Below are positions 58,262 through 64,000 of a stretch of 64,000 nt of DNA, piece by piece. The stretch comes from Pseudomonadota bacterium (GTDB taxonomy: Bacteria; Pseudomonadota; Gammaproteobacteria; Burkholderiales; Burkholderiaceae_C). Within the stretch, counting starts at the first letter, position 1, and the number at the start of each line of letters is the position of its first letter. Location of the stretch: contig JAKARB010000017.1 in NCBI GenBank assembly GCA_021819435.1, positions 40,885 through 104,884 on the forward strand, in the 5' to 3' direction. The translations under genes and the position numbers were made by a program. A model generated the notes under the pieces. It saw only the letters and a program-made list of their open reading frames with translations, was not told the origin of the DNA and ran no database searches.

Positions 58262-58612
58262 ATGAATGTGACGATCAGTGGCCATCACCTGGAAGTGACC
58301 CCCTCGCTGCGTGAATACGTGTTCACGAAGCTCGAGCGAATCACCCGCCATTTCGATCAGGTCGTGGACATCACGGTCTTGCTCAGCGTTGAAAAGCAAA
58401 AGGAAAAGGACCGTCGCCAGAAGGCTGAAGTCAACCTCCACGTCAAGGGTAAGGACATCTTCGTTGAAACCTCTCACGAAGATCTTTACGCCGCCATCGA
58501 TCAACTGATGGACAAGCTCGATCGGCAAGTCTGCCGCCACAAGGACCGCGTGCAGAACCACCAACATGACTCCCTCAAGCGCGCTTCGGGCTCGTGGGAC
58601 ATGGTGTCCTGA
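58262..58612 (+). CDS. hpf: Ribosome hibernation-promoting factor (HPF), short form
   Basis: The 116-residue protein matches the HPF/YfiA family: [20 protein letters not shown] at the N-terminus, then [37 protein letters not shown] (read in parts). It binds the 30S subunit near the decoding centre and promotes inactive 70S or 100S ribosomes in stationary phase. It lacks the long C-terminal dimerisation domain. The start is fixed by AAAGGAGG upstream. It precedes ptsN and hprK, the usual order in betaproteobacteria, though rpoN is not seen upstream here. Confidence 0.95.
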   Translation: MNVTISGHHLEVTPSLREYVFTKLERITRHFDQVVDITVLLSVEKQKEKDRRQKAEVNLHVKGKDIFVETSHEDLYAAIDQLMDKLDRQVCRHKDRVQNHQHDSLKRASGSWDMVS

Positions 58613-58707
58613 AGTTTCCTCGCCAGCAAACCGCGTCGGTGCACTCGGCACCGGCGCTCCTCGGTCAGGCCTGATTGCGGGTCGCCAGCGCAGGCAAAAC
58701 CGAGTTG

Positions 58708-58729
58708 ACGGCCCTTCGGGGCCGTTTTT
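58708..58729 (+). terminator. Rho-independent terminator of hpf
   Basis: ACGGCCC pairs with GGGCCGT around a TTCG tetraloop and is followed by TTTT. It lies 96 bases after the hpf stop, so ptsN must use its own promoter. Confidence 0.9.
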
Positions 58730-58904
58730 CATGGGAACAAATGCCGCCGGATCGGCCAAAGTTGGCGACATGCCTCCTTTGCTTCATTACGCAGGGCCCG
58801 AGGGTGAGACAGGCGTCATCCGGGGTCTTGCTGCGGTGCAGCAAAGGGTGCAGAATCCCTGAAAACGGGGTTGAGTCGGCCGCCCCATTGGGCCGCCACC
58901 TCCC

Positions 58905-58910
58905 TATAAT
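58905..58910 (+). promoter_or_regulatory. Consensus -10 element of the ptsN-hprK unit
   Basis: A perfect TATAAT lies 56 bases upstream of the ptsN ATG. No good -35 is placed 16-18 bp upstream, so activation or another polymerase contact may be needed. Confidence 0.6.
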
Positions 58911-58966
58911 CCGCCCTCTGCCCGCCCGGTGGGTCCGGCGTTCCGTCAGTCGCTTTGCGTCACACC

Positions 58967-59437
58967 ATGAACCGTCTCTCAGCCATCCTTCCCGCCAGCC
59001 AAGTGCTGGTGGACGTGGACGCCAGCAGCAAGAAGCGCGTCTTCGAACACGCCGGGTTGCTGTTCGAGAACCACCACGCCATCGCGCGTGCCACGGTGAC
59101 GGACAACCTCTTCGCTCGTGAACGCCTCGGCTCCACCGGACTGGGCCACGGCGTGGCCATCCCGCATGGCCGCATCAAGGGCCTGAAGAACCCGCTGGCG
59201 GCAGTCATCCGCCTGAGCCAGCCAATCCCCTTCGATGCGCCAGACGAAGAGCCCGTCGGCCTGCTCATCTTCCTGCTGGTGCCCGAGGCCGCCACCCAGC
59301 GCCACCTCGAGATCCTCTCCGAGATCGCCGAATTGCTGTCCGACCGCGAACTGCGCGAGCGGCTCAAGACCGAAGGCACGGCGGTCGAGGTCCATGGCCT
59401 CATCGAGCGTTGGCAGCCGCTGAAGTCGGTGGCTTGA
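58967..59437 (+). CDS. ptsN: PTS IIA-type nitrogen-regulatory protein (EIIA-Ntr)
   Basis: The 156-residue phosphocarrier has phosphorylation site His67 in GVAIPHGRI, with GSTGLGHG before it and [23 protein letters not shown] (read in parts) after it. EIIA-Ntr receives phosphate through EI-Ntr and NPr and regulates potassium, nitrogen and carbon physiology rather than sugar uptake. hprK follows after 73 bases. ATG at 58967 is preferred over a frame extension to 58955. Confidence 0.94.
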   Translation: MNRLSAILPASQVLVDVDASSKKRVFEHAGLLFENHHAIARATVTDNLFARERLGSTGLGHGVAIPHGRIKGLKNPLAAVIRLSQPIPFDAPDEEPVGLLIFLLVPEAATQRHLEILSEIAELLSDRELRERLKTEGTAVEVHGLIERWQPLKSVA

Positions 59438-59510
59438 GGCGCGAGGTGGCCTCGGCTTCAGGCATGATGTCCGGAAACCGTCCGCCGTCACTCCCGTCGT
59501 CGCATCGCCT

Positions 59511-60473
59511 GTGAGCCTCAAAGACCTCGCCATCATCAGCGCCGAAGCGCTGTTCGAGTCCAACCGCGCCGCGCTGCGCTGGGAATGGATCGCCGGCCAC
59601 GCCAACCCCGAGCGTCATTTCGATGAAGCCGCCGTCAAGTCGGCCCAGTCCGCCGCTGACCTGGTGGGCTACCTGAACTACATCCACCCCTACCGGGTGC
59701 AGATCGTGGGGCGCCGTGAGTCGGCCTACTTCACCAACTCCACGCCGGAAGACCAGGAGCGCCGCATCCAGCGCATCGTCACGCTGGAGCCGCCGGTGGT
59801 GGTGGTTGCCGACGGCGTGCCGCCCTCCGACAAGCTGGTGGCCATGTGCGGTCGCGCCGGCATACCGCTGTTCGTGACGGCCGAATCGGCCGGCCACGTC
59901 ATCGACGTGCTGCGCAGCTACCTGACGCAGCACTTCGCCGAGCGCATCACCCGCCACGGCGTGTTCATGGACATCTTGGGCCTGGGCGTGCTGCTGACTG
60001 GTGAGTCGGGGCTGGGCAAGAGCGAACTCGGGCTCGAACTGATCTCACGCGGACACGGCCTCGTGGCCGACGACGCGGTCGACCTGTACCGCGTGTCGCG
60101 CACGGCCATCGAGGGGCGCTGCCCCGAGCTGCTGCAGAACCTGCTGGAAGTGCGCGGCATCGGCCTGCTCGACATCAAGGCCATCTTTGGCGAGACGGCG
60201 GTGCGCCGCAAGATGCGGCTCAAGCTGATCGTGCACCTGGTGCGCAAGGAAACGATGGAGCGTGAGTTCGAGCGCCTGCCCTACGAGCCCCTGTTCGAAG
60301 AGGTGATGGGCGTGCCGATCCGCAAGGCGGTGATCGCGGTGGACGCAGGCCGAAACCTCGCCGTGCTGGTGGAAGCCGCCGTGCGCAACACCGTGCTGCA
60401 ACTTCGCGGCATCGACACCTACCGGGAATTCATCGAGCGCCACCAGCGCGCGATGGAGCGCGGCGAGCACTGA
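59511..60473 (+). CDS. hprK: HPr kinase/phosphorylase
   Basis: The 320-residue enzyme phosphorylates HPr on a Ser and removes that phosphate. Walker A GESGLGKS lies at residues 164-171, with the catalytic His at about 149 ([10 protein letters not shown]) and the signature [16 protein letters not shown] after it. GTG at 59511 is the start. In proteobacteria HprK usually lies beside ptsN or an incomplete PTS that regulates rather than transports. The gene for RapZ, a common next neighbour, is absent; fur follows in the opposite direction. Confidence 0.95.
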   Translation: MSLKDLAIISAEALFESNRAALRWEWIAGHANPERHFDEAAVKSAQSAADLVGYLNYIHPYRVQIVGRRESAYFTNSTPEDQERRIQRIVTLEPPVVVVADGVPPSDKLVAMCGRAGIPLFVTAESAGHVIDVLRSYLTQHFAERITRHGVFMDILGLGVLLTGESGLGKSELGLELISRGHGLVADDAVDLYRVSRTAIEGRCPELLQNLLEVRGIGLLDIKAIFGETAVRRKMRLKLIVHLVRKETMEREFERLPYEPLFEEVMGVPIRKAVIAVDAGRNLAVLVEAAVRNTVLQLRGIDTYREFIERHQRAMERGEH

Positions 60474-60528
60474 AGCGCCATTCAGCGCTGACCACCGCTG
60501 CTTGGGCGTGTGGCGCCCCGAATCTGAA

Positions 60529-60969
60529 TCAGCCCTTGTGTGCGGCGGGCTTGCCCGAACAACCTTCGCGGTTGCACACAACGTAAAGTGACAGGGCGTG
60601 GTCATGCAGCTTGTAGCCGCGTTCGGCGGCGATCTGCTGCTGGCGTTTTTCGATTTCGGCGTCGTAGAACTCTTCGACGCGGCCGCAGCTCACGCAGACC
60701 AGGTGGTCGTGGTGCTTGCCTTCGTTGAGCTCGAAGACGGCCTTGCCGGCCTCGAAGTGATTGCGCGCCAGGATGCCCGCCTGCTCGAACTGCATCAGCA
60801 CGCGGTAGACGGTGGCCAGGCCGATGTCGGAGCCTTCGTTGAGCAGCAGCTTGTAGACGTCTTCCGCCGTCAGGTGACGTTGGGCAGACTGCTGGAACAA
60901 CTCCAGGATCTTGATGCGCGGCAGGGTGGCCTTGAGCCCGCTGCTTTTGAGTTCTTCGACGTTGGTCAT
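60529..60969 (-). CDS. fur: Ferric uptake regulator Fur
   Basis: The 146-residue metalloregulator has a winged-helix N-terminal domain ([31 protein letters not shown]). The metal-binding region [19 protein letters not shown] follows, with structural-zinc Cys pairs at 92/95 and 132/137. With Fe(II) it represses iron-uptake genes; likely targets here are the siderophore receptor, the haem operon and the orphan promoter at 44.6 kb. It is divergent from bamE, with an AATGATAATGAG stretch between them. Confidence 0.97.
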   Translation of the reverse strand: MTNVEELKSSGLKATLPRIKILELFQQSAQRHLTAEDVYKLLLNEGSDIGLATVYRVLMQFEQAGILARNHFEAGKAVFELNEGKHHDHLVCVSCGRVEEFYDAEIEKRQQQIAAERGYKLHDHALSLYVVCNREGCSGKPAAHKG

Positions 60970-61017
60970 GGAGGCTCCACTGTGCGGGCGGGCCCGTGCG
61001 GCCGCCGCTAGAATGCC

Positions 61018-61036
61018 CAATGATAATGAGTTGGCG
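61018..61036. promoter_or_regulatory. Fur-box-like site between fur and bamE
   Basis: CAATGATAATGAG contains two consecutive half-matches to the Fur consensus hexamer but lacks a clear second arm. It lies between the divergent fur and bamE genes, close to a TAGAAT -10-like element (61009-61014). Autoregulation of fur is plausible. Confidence 0.4.
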
Positions 61037-61159
61037 CCATGATCGCACTCGGGCGCGGGTTCACCCCTGCTGCCTCGCGGCCCATTCATGACGCCAAATC
61101 CGACCTCGCCTTTGTCTGTCTCAACGACTCGACGCCTCGCCGGCGTCCGCACCCCGCCC

Positions 61160-61696
61160 ATGATGCCGACCCCGATCCGCCGCGCTGCCCTGGTCCTGGC
61201 CGCCACCACCACCTTGCTGTCGGGCTGCAGCAGCCTGCGCAACCCGGAAACGCTCTTCGGCCTGTTGACGCCCTACCGCATCGACGTGGTGCAGGGCAAT
61301 GTTGTCACCCAGGAGGTGATGGCGCAGATCCAGCCTGGCCTGGGTCGTTTGCAGGTGCGCGAAATCCTGGGCACGCCCTTGCTGGCCGATCCTTTCCACG
61401 CCGACCGCTGGGACTATGTGTTCACCATCCGTCGCCAAGGCGTGCCCGACCAGCAGCGTCGCGTGTCGGTGTTCTTCCGCAATGACGTGGTCGAGCGCTT
61501 CGAAACCGGTGAGCTGCCGACCGAGCGCGAATTCGTGGCGTCGATCGACCGTCCGCTGGCGGGTGAGGAGCCCAAACTCCAGCTCTCCCCTGAACAGGTC
61601 GCCGCCTTGCCGACGCCGCCCAAGACCGAGGTCGCGCGCAAGGTGCCGCAAGGGGCCGTGCGCGAGTACCCGCCCCTGGAGGCAGGCAGCCGCTGA
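61160..61696 (+). CDS. bamE: Outer membrane assembly factor BamE
   Basis: The 178-residue lipoprotein has lipobox LLSGC with Cys23 when ATG at 61160 is used; this gives a normal signal peptide and is preferred to a longer frame from 61088. The BamE domain follows ([23 protein letters not shown], read in parts, then [10 protein letters not shown] and [13 protein letters not shown]), with a Pro/Glu-rich C-terminal tail. BamE supports the BAM complex that inserts beta-barrel proteins such as the porins at the left of this window. fur lies divergent and dapB downstream. Confidence 0.92.
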   Translation: MMPTPIRRAALVLAATTTLLSGCSSLRNPETLFGLLTPYRIDVVQGNVVTQEVMAQIQPGLGRLQVREILGTPLLADPFHADRWDYVFTIRRQGVPDQQRRVSVFFRNDVVERFETGELPTEREFVASIDRPLAGEEPKLQLSPEQVAALPTPPKTEVARKVPQGAVREYPPLEAGSR

Positions 61697-61797
61697 GCCC
61701 CGAGCCGGTCCGCAGCGGCTGGCCTTGCCATCGCCCCTGTCATCGCCTTTGAGTTCGTGAATTTCTAGTCCTTGAATTTCTGCCACTGGATCCCTGC

Positions 61798-62628
61798 ATG
61801 AGCGCCACCCCGAATTCCGCCTCCGAGCCGCTTGCCATCGCCATCGCCGGGGCTTCCGGCCGCATGGGCCGCATGCTCATCGAAGCCGTCCTGCAATCGC
61901 CTGACACCCGCCTGGCTGGGGCCCTCGACATCGCGGGCAGCCCCGCTCTGGGCATCGATGCCACCGCCTACATGGGCTCGCGCAGCGGCGTGGTCATCAC
62001 CGACGACCTGCGCGCAGGCCTGAAGGACGCGAAGTACCTCATCGACTTCACCCGCCCCGAAGGCACGCTGGCGCACCTGAAGGTTTGCCGCGAGCTGGGC
62101 GTCAAGCTCATCATCGGCACCACCGGCTTCACGCCTGAGCAGAAGGCCGAGATCGAAGAAGCCGCGCGCGACATCGCCATCGTCATGTCGCCCAACATGG
62201 CGGTGGGCGTCAACGTCGTCTTCAAGCTGTTGGCGCAGGCCGCCAAGGCCCTGAAGGACGGCTACGACATCGAGATCATCGAGGCTCACCACCGCCACAA
62301 GGTCGATGCGCCCAGCGGCACGGCGCTGAAGATGGGCGAGGTGGTGGCCGAAGCCGTCGGGCGCGACCTCAAGACTTGCGCCGTCTATGGCCGCGAAGGC
62401 GTGACCGGCGAGCGCGACCCGAACACCATCGGCTTCGCCACCGTGCGCGGCGGCGACGTGGTGGGTGACCACACCGTGCTGTTCGCCGGCATCGGCGAGC
62501 GCATCGAGATCACGCACAAGTCATCCAGCCGGGTGCACTACGCCCAGGGCAGCCTGCGCGCCGCGCGCTTCCTGGCGCGCCAGCCGCACGGCCTGTTCGG
62601 CATGGACGACGTGCTGGGCCTGAAGTGA
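61798..62628 (+). CDS. dapB: 4-hydroxy-tetrahydrodipicolinate reductase
   Basis: The 276-residue enzyme carries out an early step of lysine and diaminopimelate synthesis. The NAD(P)-binding GASGRMGRM near residue 19 and catalytic [13 protein letters not shown] are intact, with [10 protein letters not shown] and [16 protein letters not shown] typical of DapB. It follows bamE by 101 bases and precedes exbB by 14 bases. Confidence 0.97.
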   Translation: MSATPNSASEPLAIAIAGASGRMGRMLIEAVLQSPDTRLAGALDIAGSPALGIDATAYMGSRSGVVITDDLRAGLKDAKYLIDFTRPEGTLAHLKVCRELGVKLIIGTTGFTPEQKAEIEEAARDIAIVMSPNMAVGVNVVFKLLAQAAKALKDGYDIEIIEAHHRHKVDAPSGTALKMGEVVAEAVGRDLKTCAVYGREGVTGERDPNTIGFATVRGGDVVGDHTVLFAGIGERIEITHKSSSRVHYAQGSLRAARFLARQPHGLFGMDDVLGLK

Positions 62629-62642
62629 GCTGCTGAAGCACC

Positions 62643-63320
62643 ATGGACAGCCTGATGCATTACTGGGGGCAGGGCGACGCCGTCGGGCGCGCCGTGGCTG
62701 TCATGTTGCTGATCATGTCGATCGGCGCGTGGGTGGTCATCTTCTGGAAGGGCTGGATGCTCACGCGCGCGCGCCGCGATCTGCGGCTTGGCGCCCAGGC
62801 TTTCTGGCGTGCGGCTGATCTGCCATCGGCTCGCCTGGCGTTGAAAGACCTGGACCGCGAGCAGGTGCTGTTGCCTCTCGTTGAAGCAGCTGCCGAGCCG
62901 GTGGCAGCCGGCACGATGGAGGCGCGTGCCTTGCCCGAGGCGCAGCTCACGCGCCGCCTGCGCGACAGCCTGCACGAGGTGATGCAGCGCTTGAAGGCCG
63001 GGCAGGTGCTGTTGGCTTCGGTGGGGTCGGTGTCGCCGTTCGTGGGCTTGTTCGGCACGGTCTGGGGCATTTACCACGCGATGATGGGCATCGCCAACGA
63101 GGGCGGGGTCAGCATCGACAAGGTGGCAGGCCCGGTGGGCGAGGCGCTGATCATGACGGCGGCCGGCCTGGCGGTGGCCATCCCGGCGGTGCTGGCCTAC
63201 AACGTCTTCGGCAAGCTGGTGTCGGCTTGCGAGGCCGATCTCGAAGGGTTCGCGCACGACCTGCGCGAGGCGCTGATGGGCACGCAGGCGCGTGACCCGC
63301 GCGAGCGCCGCGAAGGCTGA
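62643..63320 (+). CDS. exbB: MotA/TolQ/ExbB proton channel family protein
   Basis: The 225-residue inner-membrane protein has three helices (about residues 14-36, 115-140 and 160-185). The TolQ/ExbB signature VGSVSPFVGLFGTVWGIYHAM is followed by VAGPVGEALIMTAAGLAVAIPAV. With ExbD and TonB it uses the proton gradient to energise TonB-dependent receptors, of which two lie in this window. exbD follows after nine bases. A TonB gene is not present here. TolQ is an alternative, but the short form and pairing favour ExbB. Confidence 0.9.
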   Translation: MDSLMHYWGQGDAVGRAVAVMLLIMSIGAWVVIFWKGWMLTRARRDLRLGAQAFWRAADLPSARLALKDLDREQVLLPLVEAAAEPVAAGTMEARALPEAQLTRRLRDSLHEVMQRLKAGQVLLASVGSVSPFVGLFGTVWGIYHAMMGIANEGGVSIDKVAGPVGEALIMTAAGLAVAIPAVLAYNVFGKLVSACEADLEGFAHDLREALMGTQARDPRERREG

Positions 63321-63329
63321 GGCAGCGCC

Positions 63330-63770
63330 ATGGCGTTCGGCCGACTGGAGCGTCCGCAGGGCAGCGAGCCCATGAGCGAGATCAACATGACGCCGCTCAT
63401 TGACGTGATGCTGGTGCTGTTGATCATCTTCATGATCACGGCGCCGATGATGACTTCGCGCTTGAAGCTGGATTTGCCGCGCGCGCAGACGCAGGCATCG
63501 CCGCCGTTGCCGCCAGCGGTGATCACCATCTCGTTGACGGCGGATGGGCTCACGCACCTGGATGATCAGGCGGTGGATGCGGCGGCGTTGCAAGCGCGGG
63601 TGGAGGCGCAGGCGAAGTCCAAGCCGGACACCGAGGTGCAATTGCGGGCGGATCGGGTGGTGGCTTATGAGCGGGTGGCGCAGTTGATCGGTGTGCTTCA
63701 GAAAGCCGGGTTGACGCGGATCGCGTTCGTGACCGAGGCGGAGACGGCTCCGCAGGCTGGCAAGCCTTGA
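63330..63770 (+). CDS. exbD: Biopolymer transport protein ExbD
   Basis: The 146-residue protein has one N-terminal helix at about residues 22-42 with the proton-carrying Asp of MTPLIDVMLVLLIIFMI. A periplasmic domain follows (LPRAQTQASPPLPPAVITISL, read in parts, VQLRADRVVAYERVAQLIGVLQKAGL). It pairs with ExbB to energise TonB. It is nine bases after exbB, so the two are coupled. In related genomes leuS often follows; here a transposase start is seen instead. Confidence 0.92.
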   Translation: MAFGRLERPQGSEPMSEINMTPLIDVMLVLLIIFMITAPMMTSRLKLDLPRAQTQASPPLPPAVITISLTADGLTHLDDQAVDAAALQARVEAQAKSKPDTEVQLRADRVVAYERVAQLIGVLQKAGLTRIAFVTEAETAPQAGKP

Positions 63771-63843
63771 TCTTCTTTGTTTTGAGCGCTTTTTCGGGGC
63801 AGCGCGGGGCGGGCTGCGCCGGCATCGGCTCGGGCGCCACGCG

Positions 63844-63870
63844 GGTGGTCACGCCCTTGGCGTGACCACC
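63844..63870. other. Perfect 12-bp hairpin after exbD
   Basis: GGTGGTCACGCC and GGCGTGACCACC form a perfect 12-bp stem with a 3-base loop. No T tract follows on either side. It lies between the exbD stop and the transposase start. It may be a terminator, or part of the region near the left end of the insertion sequence. Confidence 0.7.
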
Positions 63871-63927
63871 ACCCGGGCCTGTCAGGAATTTAGTGTTCAG
63901 GGCATAGCATGACGAAACGGAGCATGT

Positions 63928-64000
63928 ATGCCAAGCAAACTGAACCGAGCGAAGAAGGCAGCGCCCGCGCTGCCAGCCATTCCTAAGGAGCTTCTTGACC
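63928..64000 (+). mobile_element. Start of a probable IS256-family transposase (cut by window end)
   Basis: The last 73 bases encode MPSKLNRAKKAAP and LPAIPKELLD, with the frame open at the window end. A basic start followed by a PAIPKELLD-type motif is typical of the N-terminus of IS256/Mutator-family transposases. The inverted repeat could lie in 63876-63915 but cannot be confirmed without the other end. Too short for a firm family call. Confidence 0.55.

Larger units (their letters stand above)
58613..58966. other. Intergenic region between hpf and ptsN
   Basis: The 354 bases hold the hpf terminator (58708-58729), a TTGCTGC-GGT-GCAGCAA palindrome (58828-58844) and a consensus TATAAT (58905-58910) upstream of ptsN. 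No gene is supported. Confidence 0.6.

Overview
The window is a high-GC chromosomal segment of a Gram-negative betaproteobacterium, most likely order Burkholderiales near Comamonadaceae or the Leptothrix/Aquabacterium/Roseateles group. This rests on general-diffusion porins ending in Phe, several PEP-CTERM surface proteins, a SAM-II riboswitch in front of metX, the hpf-ptsN-hprK block and the fur/bamE/dapB/exbBD neighbourhood. No tRNA, rRNA, CRISPR array or prophage was recognised. The only mobile DNA seen is the first 73 bases of a probable IS256-family transposase at the right edge.

Layout. 1-1.7 kb: two tandem porin genes. 2.1-3.9 kb: leftward metX-metW behind a SAM-II riboswitch and a terminator. 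4.2-10.2 kb: a glutamate-synthase-like FMN protein, a GST, a DUF898 membrane protein, purB and a PEP-CTERM protein. 10.3-15.9 kb: pyrF, an efflux adaptor with two FtsX/MacB-type permeases but no ATPase, and an FAH-family hydrolase. 16.1-17.9 kb: a divergent tetR/hydrolase pair sharing two identical operators. 18.1-23.1 kb: uvrA, a phytase-esterase-like protein and a PEP-CTERM protein. 23.3-26.3 kb: leftward dusB-fis-purH. 26.6-31.0 kb: a YqaA-type membrane protein, then a leftward copper-type cluster (Cys/His-rich exported protein, TolC-like lipoprotein, Tat-type multicopper oxidase, CusF-like protein). 31.1-39.2 kb: argB, HAD nucleotidase, slmA, a PEP-CTERM protein, a DUF815 ATPase, a Nudix enzyme, an enoyl-CoA hydratase, a SWIB protein and an old-yellow-enzyme family flavoprotein.

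Iron and metal centre (39.2-53.6 kb, all leftward). A Fur-box promoter drives a TonB-dependent siderophore receptor, a PiuC-type 2OG oxygenase, a PepSY protein, a cytochrome b561-like protein and an FMN alpha-hydroxyacid dehydrogenase. A second Fur-type promoter at 44.6 kb has no evident gene and may make a small RNA. A TerC-family exporter sits behind a yybP-ykoY manganese riboswitch. A complete haem-uptake operon follows: small protein, PEP-CTERM protein, HmuR, HmuS, HmuT, HmuU and HmuV. It starts at a Fur box with a perfect 7-1-7 inverted repeat. The regulator gene fur and the energising exbB-exbD lie in the same window (60.5-63.8 kb), so sensing, outer-membrane receptors, inner-membrane transport and energisation are all represented.

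53.7-64 kb: a BepA-like M48 protease, moaC, an O-antigen ligase/PglL-like protein, hpf, ptsN, hprK, fur, bamE, dapB, exbB, exbD and the start of the transposase. All calls come from reading the sequence. No database search was run.
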